Part shown: positions 1 through 11,833 of the stretch, in pieces
How positions within the stretch are numbered: position 1 is the stretch's first letter
Layout: each line of letters begins with the position of its first letter
Origin: Onchocerca volvulus
Lineage: Eukaryota; Nematoda; Chromadorea; Rhabditida; Onchocercidae
Reading direction: 5' to 3'
DNA length: 64,000 bases
NCBI GenBank assembly: GCA_000499405.2
Contig: HG738138.1
Location: 21,338,824 to 21,402,823, forward strand
Made by a program: the position numbers and the translations under genes
Notes under the pieces: model-generated
The model's database searches: none
What the model saw: only the letters and a program-made list of their open reading frames with translations
Told to the model about the DNA's origin: nothing

Positions 1-3000
1 TAATCCGGAATTAAACGAAATAATCATCTGCACTGGAATATATAGTCCGAAAAATTAAACAAAACAATCACATCTACAAGGGTATATTAGTTCGTTAGGC
101 TTGAGCTTTAGCGTAACTGAAGTGAAATGTCAATGGCAAATATTCAGTCTCAAATTTGCTATTAACATTACACCTCAATTATGTCACCGTCGACTATTTC
201 AATTTCTTTGCTATTATTTAGTTCATTTAAGCGCTTCAGAAGTCTAATTACTGCCTAAATTAAAGAGTCATAATTTCTTATCTTCAACAACTATTATCAG
301 AAATTGTTCAAAATGATCCTAATATATTTCCTATATTTCTTCACTCAAGAATGCGTGCTCATTAAAAAGATGCACAGCAAAAGATCATGTTTACAAGGAT
401 TAGGATATGATTATGTAAATCAGAAATGTGAATCAGTGGTTGCCACGTTCAAAATAAGGTTGCACTTGCACCGTTTATGACCTTTTTACGATTATTTACG
501 ACACTTCCGCTCAACAAAGAATCACTATTCAGTCTTAATTTGCATTATTAAATTGGGATCTCTATCATACCCATTTTTTAACTGTGAATGGTTTAGTGCA
601 AATTATTGTTCAAGATCACAGTTGCTAAAACTTCTATTGAGTCTCGAATTTCATTCAAAAGATGGATGTTTTAAATTCTCAAAGCAATATATTTCCAACA
701 GTTTTCGTTTAAAAGTTTGAATGTTTCCGTGTCTAAAACATTCCTCTGATTTCAGAATTTATTTTAGTTCTGTATATAACAAACTTGTCAACCTTATTTT
801 ATAAATTTTTGCATTTTATATCAAATTCTGATTGTTGAAATAGTATAGAAAATAATACTGTCTTTTTCATTTGTTGCTATATTAAAAATCTGTATAACGA
901 TTTGATGTCGTCGTTACCAATCAAGCTTAAATTATTAAGACATCCTTTCCACAATTCTTGAATTATCTGCAGGATAGAACCTAAGATAAACTCCGCTTGC
1001 GCCAAAAAAAGAAGTATTCATAAACCCATTCATTTAATATACTTCAAAAAGTCATATTCAAGAGAAGGACGTGAAAGACAAAGAGAAAATTGTGTTTTGA
1101 AATATTGCCGAAATCAATTTTAATGGGGGAAATCAACTTTTAATGATATTATGAGATTCACTATTAGTTACGGATAAAAGTTTGATATTTCTAATTTATT
1201 CCCTTTCCATGTTTAAAAAAAAGAAAAAATTCGAAAGACTTTTGCAGATGAACTGGTCCCTTTTCTTTATCCCTTCCCACGGATCATAGCCATAGTTCTT
1301 TTTGATGCTGCAGAGTCATTACTAAGGTATCTTAAGGTCAACCCTAATTTAGAGTTCACCGGAATGTATGTTTTTGATATTATCAAGTGCGTGTATAGGC
1401 TATCTACGTATTAGGGCCATATTTTCTTTCAAAATCAATAATGCGACGTGATTCTTTTATTTTCAGCCGCTACCCCTTAATTACTGCATCTCTTAATTAG
1501 TTATTATCAATGAACTGTGGAGAAATGCATGCACCGATATGCAAACATGCATGTGCAAACATAAAAAACGAATGCTTTGCATTCGCTTAAAATCGCATTT
1601 TTCTTTTTCCTTTAATTTCATTTCAGCCGAAAACAAAAAAGCAAACTCTTTAATAATTCTGGCGATTTACTGGATGAAATCTTGGAAAATCTGACATTAC
1701 CTACAAATATTTCTATTAAATAGTTTAAAGACCAATAATGGCCCCTCTATTCTCATTTCCTTTCTTATTAATCTGGAATCTTGATGAATTTAATATACTA
1801 TTCCCTTATTTAATCTTTCTTTTTTTTTTTTGTTAGCTTTAAGGATTTAGGTATCCGTATCACATGCACTATGTAGGAGCAAGAATCTGAATAACGGAAT
1901 AAATCTTACTGAATAACACAAGGGTCTGCATTTTAATTAAAATTCATGATGAAAATTTTATGAAAATAAAAAAGTCAGTTTTAACCGGAAGCTGAATTGT
2001 GCTGAGTCCTCGCAAGAAGTCGATAATGAGGCACTATTTTGAACACTTTTTTCTTCCTTTTATTTCTTGCTCATTTCAAATTTCAGTTTCACACCGAATT
2101 TAAAAAACAAGAAAAAAAAAACGATTTTTTTAACTCTTGAAGCGTCTTTTTTTTGTTTTTTTTTTTTGTGATAATTGATGCTATTGTTAGTTATTTTGCG
2201 ATTGCAGATGTTTTAACATTTTTTCCTCTCCACCACCCTATTATTTAGTCTTCAGTAACTCGACTTTCTTTCATTTCAGTGTGGTGGAATGGTTGATCAA
2301 GATAAAGAAATTTAACTATTATGCTTTCATGTTGAGAAATCTTTAAGAAGAAGGTTGGTCGAAGTTGATGATTGTAAAGCAAAGTCGAGTGATAGAGTGC
2401 ACTCCGGACAAACCGTAATAATAAAACACTTAAATTATATTAAAAATACCAATTCTGACCGCAAATATAATCAAGAGTTGTGGTCTCAATAAAGTGTCCA
2501 CATTTGCAGCTCTCCCTTCTAATGGAAAAGATTCAAAAGCTAACGCATACATTTTTGTGGATGTTATGCTTATTTAACGCTCGATGCAAACGCATAATTT
2601 ATGTTTACATAGTGAGCGAGCGGTATGAACAAAACAAAGGTTTCCTTCACAGGTGTTGCTATGAACACATTATTAAAAAGTTCCAAATCTTTGCCCGTTT
2701 CCTGACCCCTTTTAATTGGATTACTGCTAATCTGATGAATTCCTGAATTCTTCTTTTCGCAGTAAAATGCTTCTCGCTGTCGCTAAATCTTTGACCATCA
2801 CTTGCTGTTGAAAGGTCATCCTCATTCAACTCCGGAAAGCAAACAAAGAACAGATGTGCGCAACAATCACCACTTGCCACACAGATGGTTATTCACTTTT
2901 TTCTGCACTTGCATGTAGCTGTAAGTTATTGCAGAATTTCATCAGAAGTCATTCTTTGTTATCAATCATTCCGTAACAATCAAAATTTGATGAAATTGTT

Positions 3001-3443
3001 TTTGATATTCAGAGTAATTGATTTTTATGGGTTGTATCTTTCCAATGATAGCTATCCTCCGTCGTCATAACACGCAAAGAATGCATCCATACGTGATAAA
3101 AGATGCAACACTTTCTATCGAAACAAAAAAACGACTTAGAGCCTTAAATCCCGTAATATCTCATCAAAAAACAATAACAGTCTTTTACATTTGATGACGC
3201 AGTATGGAAATGGCGCAATTAATTTCAAATATAAATAAAGTTATTGTTCATAATGTACTTCTATTTACATTGTTATTCACAATTACTTCTTCTGTCACTT
3301 AATTAATCATTCCGCAAGAATAATAGCACGATAATGTCTTTCGTCATCAAATAACAACTAAGTCCTATAAGATTTTTCCTTCGGTCTCTGGTCTAAGGGA
3401 CTACCATTCCACACCGTTATTCAGTCTGGGGCGGTAACTTATT

Positions 3444-3519
3444 CATCATCGACCGAGGTAGGCAACGAACCTCAAGTTAGTGGTACAGTATTAAAACTTG
3501 CCACTCGGCCATCGATTGC
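3444..3519 (-). other. tRNA-like / Pol III-like structure, possible tRNA pseudogene or SINE fragment
   Basis: On the minus strand the sequence TGGCCGAGTGG matches the tRNA A-box pattern. About 40 nt downstream, GGTTCGTTGCC resembles a B-box. GAGGT and ACCTC can pair as a T-arm-like stem, CAAGTT and AACTTG as an anticodon-arm-like stem, and ATCGA with TCGAT as part of an acceptor-like stem. The middle loop is 16 nt and the T-like loop 9 nt, so this is not a canonical functional tRNA. The element lies in a locally GC-richer patch (about 3360-3540). A chance match cannot be excluded. Confidence 0.35.
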
Positions 3520-4650
3520 CAACCCCATTCCCATGTACTTTTCTATTTAATATCCAATTTTTCACTTTTTTGCAGATTTTTTCCTTCACGAAATGAATGG
3601 TCTTCACCGAGCTTGAAGATTTTAAGAATTTCTTAAAGTCAAATTAAATGGGAACAATAGTTTTTAGCAAATCTCATGTGAAATTAAAGTATTCGTACTT
3701 AAAAAATAACTCAAACCCTGGAAATTTTTGATCGTAAATTTCCGAAATATAGCAATTTTTTTTTCTAACAAAAAAGGCACTTTTCAATAAAATTAGAATT
3801 CCCGGTAATGAATAATTGGAGGATGTTTACGTACTTATTCCAGATCTATTGAAGAAACAAAAGAATTACCGAAAGAAGCGTGTATTGAATCATTCCCTTC
3901 TTTTTTGGATAATTGATTTTGGTAGCATAAATTGCTCAATAACTATATCTTCCTTTCAAATGGCAAATTAAAACCCCAAGCATTTACTCTCTTAAATTAA
4001 TTATTTCATAGTTTGATGTTAATATATATATCTTCTGCTGAGCAGTATCAAAACCTGCTCAAATGATATTGATTTTTGAATAGTATTGCTTTAAAATTCA
4101 TTTGCTAATAAAACATCGAAAATTATAATTGGAAAGTACTATATCAACTTGTGTACCTTGTAGTACATCGAGATGGGCTCAAGAATTCTTCATTTGACTA
4201 AGACTTAATCTTGTTTGAGATTCAGTTCTCTCTTACCCTCTGCAAATTCGCTATCAAGAAAGTGATGTCATTTCTTTCGAAACTGTGAGAAAGCCAGTGT
4301 TTCACATGTGTTGCATCACATACCAATGAAGTTAGCAATCAATGGCAATGTCAAAGCAATGTCATTTATACATTTAAAAAAGAAACTTCCGCTGCACAAC
4401 TCCGACTGACAATAATCATTTCGCGTTTTGCAACAAATCCATTCATCTAAAAGCATTTATACCGCACCATTATATTAACGAAGAGAAATATTTTAAATAG
4501 CAAAGCACTGCAGTACTGACAGTCAATTTAGGTTGGAAAAATTACACAAAATTCGAGATATGAACCGAAATAAAACTGGAATCTAAATTCCAGAAATATC
4601 TACGCCAAGGTAAATCAATGTTTTGAAAATTTCACTCATTCACCACTTAC

Positions 4651-4786
4651 AATAACTTCATAAGCATCTGGAAAGCGAATGTTATGCAACATTGGGATAA
4701 AACTTCTATACTCTTGGCAGCTTTCAATTCGAATTTCGACAACAACTGAGTAACTACAATTTAGATCAAATTTCGGAACCGAAAAA
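4651..4786 (-). CDS. isolated exon-like open block of unknown identity
   Basis: On the minus strand a CATATAG acceptor precedes an open stretch of 45 codons that ends at a good GTAAGTGG donor. The encoded segment includes VPKFDLNCSYSVVVEIRIES and FRFPDAYEV-like residues (two cysteines, alternating hydrophobic residues that suggest beta strands). Base composition is less AT-rich than the flanks. I could not join it to neighbouring exons or recognise a family. It may be one exon of a minus-strand gene whose other exons are divergent, or a false exon. Confidence 0.25.
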
Positions 4787-5219
4787 CTATATGAAAGAAA
4801 ACATCTCAGCATTATTTCAATTGAAGTATCTATCATTAATGGAAACTACAAAGTGTTTTTGATTTACTCATTGATTTTAAATGAATGACACGGTTAAATT
4901 TAGAAAGACATTTTCCATAGCAATAACTAAATTACAATGTGCTCCATATCCAATAAAATTAAAGCATAAGGTTGATAGTCGAAGCTCAACCATTCAAAAG
5001 AAAAACTAATTTGTAACATGTGAACGGTATAATATAGAATTTTTATGACTATATCAATTCGTGCAATACAATTATCAATAAATTTAAAATAATCCAATTT
5101 CAACCATTTCTGGAACGACAGAGGAAGGAATACGGGTCTATAGAGGCATTCTGAACTCATCGCATCCTCTACCATCATTTTATTTAAAATATAAGAACAA
5201 GGAATATTTTTTATTGCTC

Positions 5220-5262
5220 TTTATTATTATTATTATTATTATTATCACTATTATTATTATAA
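5220..5262. repeat. TTA trinucleotide microsatellite
   Basis: About eight uninterrupted TTA units followed by one interruption and four more ATT/TTA units. Simple repeat in noncoding sequence. Confidence 0.9.
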
Positions 5263-7039
5263 AATTATTACGGTAAAGAAAAGAAAAAAATCGGGAACAA
5301 TTATAAAACAGTAAAAGCAACAAGTGAAATGCAAAAGAAAAAAAAAAGAAATAATCACATGTTGCCAATAGACAACAGTGGAAAAAGTATGCTAATTACA
5401 CGAAGGAATTCCTGGAAATATTGCCAATAAAAATAGTCAAAAGAAATATTATAAAAGAAAAGATTGAATGCCATGATCAAAGCTTTTGTCTCATTGTCAA
5501 TGTGTTTGAGGAAAAAGTTGTGCAAAAGTTTTAGCATAGATTATTATTGTGTCCCATTTACGTATTCTACGATTTAAAAAAATGGATGAAAATGAATCTG
5601 AAAACATCCAATTTTCTTCAAAGACATTTCGTAATTGAAAAGACATAAAGTATCAATGGCAAAAGGCATTTCAGGAAGGATTGCTTAAAATTAGTACAAA
5701 TAAAAATGTATGCACAATTAAAGCTTAGTTATTTACATTTTATTAATGGCTGACAACCTTATTTTATAAATATATCTTTCCTTAAAAATTAATTATTATA
5801 AAAGTAGAAAGCTAATAACTTCCATTTCCACACCTGTATCAATTGACTGCACAATTTTGCATATGCAAATCTGCAAAATTTCAGAATTTGTTTTTTCAAA
5901 TGAAATATGACTACGAAACTAGTCAAACGGGTTTGTTTCGAAAAATGAAAAAATTTTAGCGAAATGCAGAAATAAAATGAATTTTACTAACAACATATGA
6001 AAATGATGTATGAAAAGCAATTAGGTTATAATTTTTGCAGACACAAAAGAAATTATATGGAAGGAAGGAGGCACTATGAAGAAAACAGAAAAAAATGAAC
6101 AAATAAAGTGGAAATAATGCTAATACGCATAGAAGAAGCCACCCAATTAACAACCATCACAGTTTCAAGAGATCTATTTCGAAACGGTATTTCATGGAAA
6201 CTGATTTAATCATTTTAAGATGGCATAAATTCGAGATTCTGTTTGCGAAACCTAAGCTCAAATAGTATCTCTAAAGACCGTTAAATCATTAGTTTTATTA
6301 AATTAACTAATATTTCGAAAAATCCGCATAAATACCATTTCAAAAAACGTGCGTAAACAATTACTTTGAGACACACTGGTTGGGAAAAAAAAAAAAGAAA
6401 AATGTATGCCCTGCTATCCTTTCGACAATAGAATTTGAACAGCAACATATAAAATATGAAACGAGTACTGCTAGCACGCTGAACACGTAGGAAGATCTAA
6501 CAAATGAAAAAATATGCTCTCAAAAGGAACAGTGGCTACATTAGGAAACAATAAAAACATCAGCATAATTAAATGCACCGTATTGAATTTAAGACAATCT
6601 ACAACGATGGCTGTCATTAAATACCAGAAAAAAAAAATCACTAACTTTAAGTTGATTTCTTAAATCAATCAAAATGTGAGTAGGTCATTTATGTGAGCTT
6701 AGTAATTAAATTGAAATCCTTTAAATTGATACCAGTCGAAAAATATTGTATCCGATGATCACATACGCGATGATGCTGTTTTCTAATGCTGCAAATGAAC
6801 TCACAGTGCGCCTTTTTTGATTGATGTTTTTCAATCTTCGAGTTCAACTCAATCAAATAAAGCAAAAAATACTCAAACACAACGTACTGAAACATGTACT
6901 TAACTGTTTTGCTTACTACTGTTAAACTCTTACCGGCAAAAAATATCAATTATTCACAAAACCATCCATTTAAATCATTTTTTGGGAAAATTACGCGATG
7001 AATTTAAAATTAAGGTAAGAATTTCATCAGTCTAGCATA

Positions 7040-7055
7040 TTCTAGTATACTAGAA
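7040..7055. repeat. 16-bp perfect palindrome
   Basis: TTCTAGTATACTAGAA is identical to its reverse complement. It lies in noncoding sequence with no adjacent gene, so a role as a protein-binding site is only a possibility. Confidence 0.7.
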
Positions 7056-8280
7056 AATCACAAAATATTTTGTTAAGAACACACCGATAACTGCATCAAG
7101 AAATGAATATATCGATTACGATTGAATGAACTCGTAAGCAATCTGTGATCTCTTAGTAAGGTAAATAGCATTTCACATCTAATATAGCTATATACTAGAA
7201 AGATACTTAGAATGTCAATCTTTGCTGGCAGATCAGGCTATCGAAAATTAGATGATGAAGAGGCAAGCAAAAAATGGATCAATGACCAGCAATTGCACAG
7301 CAAATTTAGATGAAATATGAGAACTAGCCATTTTCTATAACGCTAAATTTTATTTAAATTTCATCTTATAAAAAAATTAATGAACAAGCAATTGTTGATT
7401 GTTGCAAAGTCTACCATCGTCAAATTTGCTGTCGGATAACTGAAATGGTTTTTTCTTGAATTGCTGAGATTTCAATCAATTTTTTTCAATATGAAAACCG
7501 ATCGGCGGTGGAACATCGCACTTGGAATATCTCAAATAATAATAGCATTGATCTCTAGAGTATAAATTGGTCATGAGAAGATATTCATATATATGTTTCC
7601 TTTTGACAATACAATCATAACGATATCTGGAAAATTCTTTAAAATTATTTTGATTATTTAAATTTTACCTTATAAAAAATCAAAAAATCCATTCATAAAT
7701 GAAAATCATTCTTATTTCCTTTGTGCCAGAATATTCTCGATAAATAAGTTTCGCCTCTGATTTCACGGATATTCACAATTAATTCAATGAATTCTGCTAC
7801 AATTCTTAAACAACTACCTCTGCAAAAAGTAATGATTTCAAGTATTTTTGTCTTGCATCATCGATAAATAAGTATTTAATTTTGAATTGTTCGAAAATGC
7901 ATCAGTGTATGATCCTACCATATAATCAATACAATATAATCAATCTGCTGTTAAATTGCTGTAGCCACTTGATAAAACGAATCGAAAAATGAAACGTTTC
8001 TTACTATATCAGCAAATTAATTGGCCACTAATAATTTAAAAACAGTATTCTCTCCAAAGAGTGGATAATATGAGTTCAGGTAATATTATTCTTATAATAG
8101 ATCGACCAAAAATAAAAAAAGCATGGTGAGTGAGCACAAGATTGAAAAATCAGATGTATAATTAAATTATTCATTCACAAAGATTAAATTAAACTAATTT
8201 TATAAGTCGCACTTCGCTTTATTTACTCTAGTCTTCATTTGATTTATTTAATTAACTTTTTGGTCTTTTTTAAATTAAAC

Positions 8281-8732
8281 TGGCTTTTATTTCTTCATTT
8301 CTTATTGTTATTGTGCAAGAAATTGGCTTTTTAAAGAATTGGCCTTCACACCCGATGAGTCACATCAATTTTTTTGCCTGCGTTGAGATCAACAAAAAAT
8401 CTCGTCCATTTTGATAAATTCAACGAAAATATCTTTGCAGAAAAATAGTTATCCCCTCATAACTCTGTGTTGCTTTCGCTTCTTTATTATTAGAGTTATT
8501 TCTCTTTGGCTTTACTACTATTATTCATTTTTCCCGAATAGTTCCATTCAGTGTAATTAGATGGTCTCAACTTTTCCTTGGAAGAAAGGAAAAATGGATA
8601 AGAGATTCAATTTAAGCAAACGATCTCTTCTGACCCAAAATTTTTGTTTTTGTTTTTTTAAAATTGGCTTTGATTTTTTCACTTCTTATTCTTATTGTGC
8701 TAAGAATTAGCTTTTTGAATTTCGGTCTTTAC
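8281..8732. repeat. imperfect direct duplication (about 70 bp units, 384 bp apart)
   Basis: The block at 8281-8350 and the block at 8665-8732 share TGGCTTT, CTTCTTATT or TTTCTTATT, TTATTGTGC, GAATT-GCTTTTT and a terminal GGTC/GGCC-TT-AC in the same order. The offset is about 384 bp. Weaker similarity follows each copy, which suggests an old tandem segmental duplication of roughly 380 bp. Confidence 0.6.
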
Positions 8733-10299
8733 TATCCGTTTATTTTGTCGAATATAAGATCTATGAGAATAACATTTTTGGGATTTCGAAAATTTATCTA
8801 ACAATATTTCCATATCTCATAGTTTTGAATTAGATTTCGGTTATTTAAACTTTTGGCCGCAAAAACGTTAAGAACCCAATCAATCATTATTCTTCTGCAT
8901 GCTTTTAGTGTCCTCCAGCCATTATTGTTTCATCCTATGGGAAAGTTTTTTAGGTTGATGCTACCGTTTGAAATAACATTGTTCTCCCAACCAATCTGTT
9001 TCAAAAGAATTACGTTTGCAGTAAGATGTTGTGCGTATGTGTTGTTCTTTTCACGCTTTCCTTATTTTTATGAGGTTTTCGAGGGTTGTGACAACAAAAT
9101 TGGTGATGTTGTCTGCGTAATATAAATAAGTATTATATCCCCCTGAACATCACTACATCATACCAACCCATTCCAAGGTTCTTTCTCACGGGTTGCAAAA
9201 AAAAGTGCATTTATGTGATGCAAAAGTTTGGCAGAAATAGTGTAACCGGTAAAAAGAAAATTGGGAAGCGCAGACAATTGATATGGTTTGGATGACAGGA
9301 GTTTTCCGAAAGAGGGGAAACGTTTTACATATAGCATAAGACTGACGAATGTCTGTGTGAAAATGTTCTGTAAAATGCGAAAATACTGGCCTTATCTTAG
9401 TAAACCCCCGTGAATTGATTGCATTTTACAAAATTTAACAATTAGTGCAAAATTTAAAGTTATGTAAAACCATCAGGTTTCTGAAGAACATTATTTGAAA
9501 CAAATTAATTTATTTTTCTCTAAGAAGAAATGAATGAAGAGCAGTTCATTAAAGAATTTTTTGCCGATTCATTTTGAATCAAAATATTGAACCTTTAATT
9601 TCAGGAATCGTTTACGTTAATAACAGAAGCATGGAGAACCACTGGAAGTACGTTTATTTTTAATTTTTCCTTTAAATTAAAGCAGATGACATGTTTGAGC
9701 GTTGCTCTTTTAGAACTTTTTTTTTTTTTAGACTAAAACATTCGGAAGCTTAGCAACAAAGTGTGAAATTGTTTAGCTATGCAAGTCGTAATGTAAGTGT
9801 TTATGCCGGATTAACTTACTAAATCTCTACTTTTCTACCTCATTATCAAATACGGCATCTTTTTGATCACCTCAATTCAGTTAGTTGTATCGGTAGTGGA
9901 TCTTCGCGGTTGATTACTTTCTTTCTCCCACTAAATCTTAATCATCAATCGCTGTCGTATAATCCATTTTTATTTCTTTCTGATTTATGTACTGTTTGGG
10001 ATTATATAAACACATTTTTTGTTTAATTCATAAAATTAAAACTAACTAACAGATAAACTAGATATTGCACTTTGAATGTAATCTAAGTGAACAATAAAAC
10101 TCATGAAGATTATGAAAAAATTCATGAAATTAATAATTCTAATTCCAGATTTGAAAAAGCTAATGTCTCACGAGGGCTTTCAATATGAAATGTAGTTGAA
10201 TAAAAATTGGATTGAAGAAACACTTGTTGGTACAAATGGTTTTTGAGTGAAAATCGCTTATGGGATAACCTGTCGGAAAAATCCGAAAGATGTAATTAT

Positions 10300-10746
10300 T
10301 GTAATCAAGAAGTGTTAAAGATCAAGTAGAGCGATGATAGTTTTAAAGGAATCAACAAGCCGATAAACATGTTTGGCGCTAAAAAGCTTCGATTTACAAA
10401 CAAACAAAGTGAGATCGACCAATCATAAGACGACACATTGAAAATATTTATAGGAGGAGCGCGGAAGGATTTTAAAATTTTTGGATTTTTGAGCAGAATC
10501 AGTCAAGTTCGGTATTCAAATTCGGAGTTCTTACACCGACGCGACCATAAAAACAGCGGAGTTTGAAACGATACAGCAGCTACAAACCGACAGTCAAAGA
10601 GCAGTACTATTCTCTACAAGCAACAAAAGAAAAAATAGCCCGATGATCTATCTGCTTGGACATTCTCTAATAATTGTTTGTAACGAAGAATCACTGTTCT
10701 TTCTATCAATAAATTTTTTCTTCAAATAAGAATTATCTCTTTCACA
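10300..10746 (+). mobile_element. probable solo LTR (447 bp) with 6-bp target duplication
   Basis: The element begins TGTAATCAAG and ends TCTTTCACA (TG...CA ends). It is flanked on both sides by AATTAT (10294-10299 and 10747-10752), a 6-bp direct repeat as expected for integrase-mediated insertion. Inside are a TATTTATA box (10444-10451) and a poly(A) signal AATAAA (10708-10713), in the order expected for U3-R-U5. Local composition is richer in GC than its surroundings. No gag or pol sequence is adjacent, so this would be a solo LTR left by recombination. The AT-rich target repeat could be coincidental. Confidence 0.5.
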
Positions 10747-11833
10747 AATTATTTTCACGATATAACCTATGCTAGTGATTATTATCCAGCAGTATCATAA
10801 CTTCGACAACAATGTAAATAAGCAGATTTACTAATTATGTAAGTTGGAATTTGTAAAAAGGGGAGTGAACTTTACACGAAATAGGTGGAATTATTGATAA
10901 TAAATTTGTACGCCGGAAGAAAAAAACATGTTCTACTTGGTCAGAAATATGCAAAAATAGTTTTAAATGCACAAATGCACACTATGATTTTTATCCATGA
11001 AAATTTTCAAACAGTAGTAATACGCGTAATAAGTGACATATAATATGCATAATTTTATAGGGAAATTATATAGCATTCAGCAAATAAAAAGAAAGTATAA
11101 TAGATTAGAGACAAAAAGAAGCATTATAAAATAGCCAAAGGCAGCAGAAGTAATTGAAGATCCAAAATCTTAAATTAAGAACTTAAAGCAGATATCGTAA
11201 AGACATAAAGCTTATCATGTTATTTTTTACTTTCAGTAGCCAATAAACCGTTTTCTATTAGCATTTCATCCGCTGTATTCCAAACGAACTAAATTTTCCA
11301 ATTTCCACCCAGATTCGAAAGTAAACATTCTGCATATTTTTCTAAATCAATAAATAAATTTAAATAAATGAAATTCAGAAACACTTGCAGAAAGTCCACG
11401 ATACGCGGGTACTGTACTAAAAAATAATGTAACAATTATCAAAACGAAGAAAAAAAAAAAAAAAAAACCGAATCAAAAATTAAACTTATACAAAAAATGT
11501 TGATATCGGGCAGATATTCGAAGTTGGGGGGGGTTTATACTCCTGCTGTGAACTGAATCGAGGAGCATTTTGGATATTTTCACAGAAGAAATTTAGATTA
11601 ACATTGAAATCAAAGTGAAAAAGAAGTTAAATCTGTCTACTTCTTTTTTCTTCTTTTTAAAAAAAAAAGCACATTAGGTAGTAGATATTTTGCTCATTTC
11701 TCGTAAAAATTTAGAATCTTGAATGTACAAACCATATTTCACAGATCATATAATAAAAAAAGTAGCGTTGCCAATAATGTTAATAGTCTAACAGGTCACT
11801 AATTTGAAGTTTCCAAACAATTGCAGAACAATG

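Larger units (their letters stand above)
1..11833. other. gene-poor AT-rich region, no confident gene
   Basis: No multi-exon gene could be assembled on either strand. Open frames here are short (at most about 90 codons), low in complexity and lack conserved peptides. Items that stand out are listed separately: a tRNA-like structure (3444-3519), a lone exon-like block (4651-4786), a TTA microsatellite (5220-5262), a 16-bp palindrome (7040-7055), a duplicated segment near 8281 and 8665, and a probable solo LTR (10300-10746). A serine/acidic-rich open stretch on the minus strand at about 2741-2860 could be an exon, but I see no convincing splice pair around it. The region lies 3' of the innexin gene and may hold exons of a divergent gene that I could not recognise. 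Confidence 0.6.

Noticed and set aside
3444..3519. Calling a functional tRNA gene
   Set aside because: The anticodon-like loop is far too long and the T-loop has 9 nt; only a tRNA-like or derived structure is supportable.
8853..9125. 90-codon plus-strand open frame with hydrophobic stretches
   Set aside because: No conserved peptide, starts with a non-ATG codon and has no splice or promoter context.
10265..10770. Alternative LTR borders using the ATAACC repeat
   Set aside because: The resulting element would not end in CA; the AATTAT-flanked TG...CA borders fit better.
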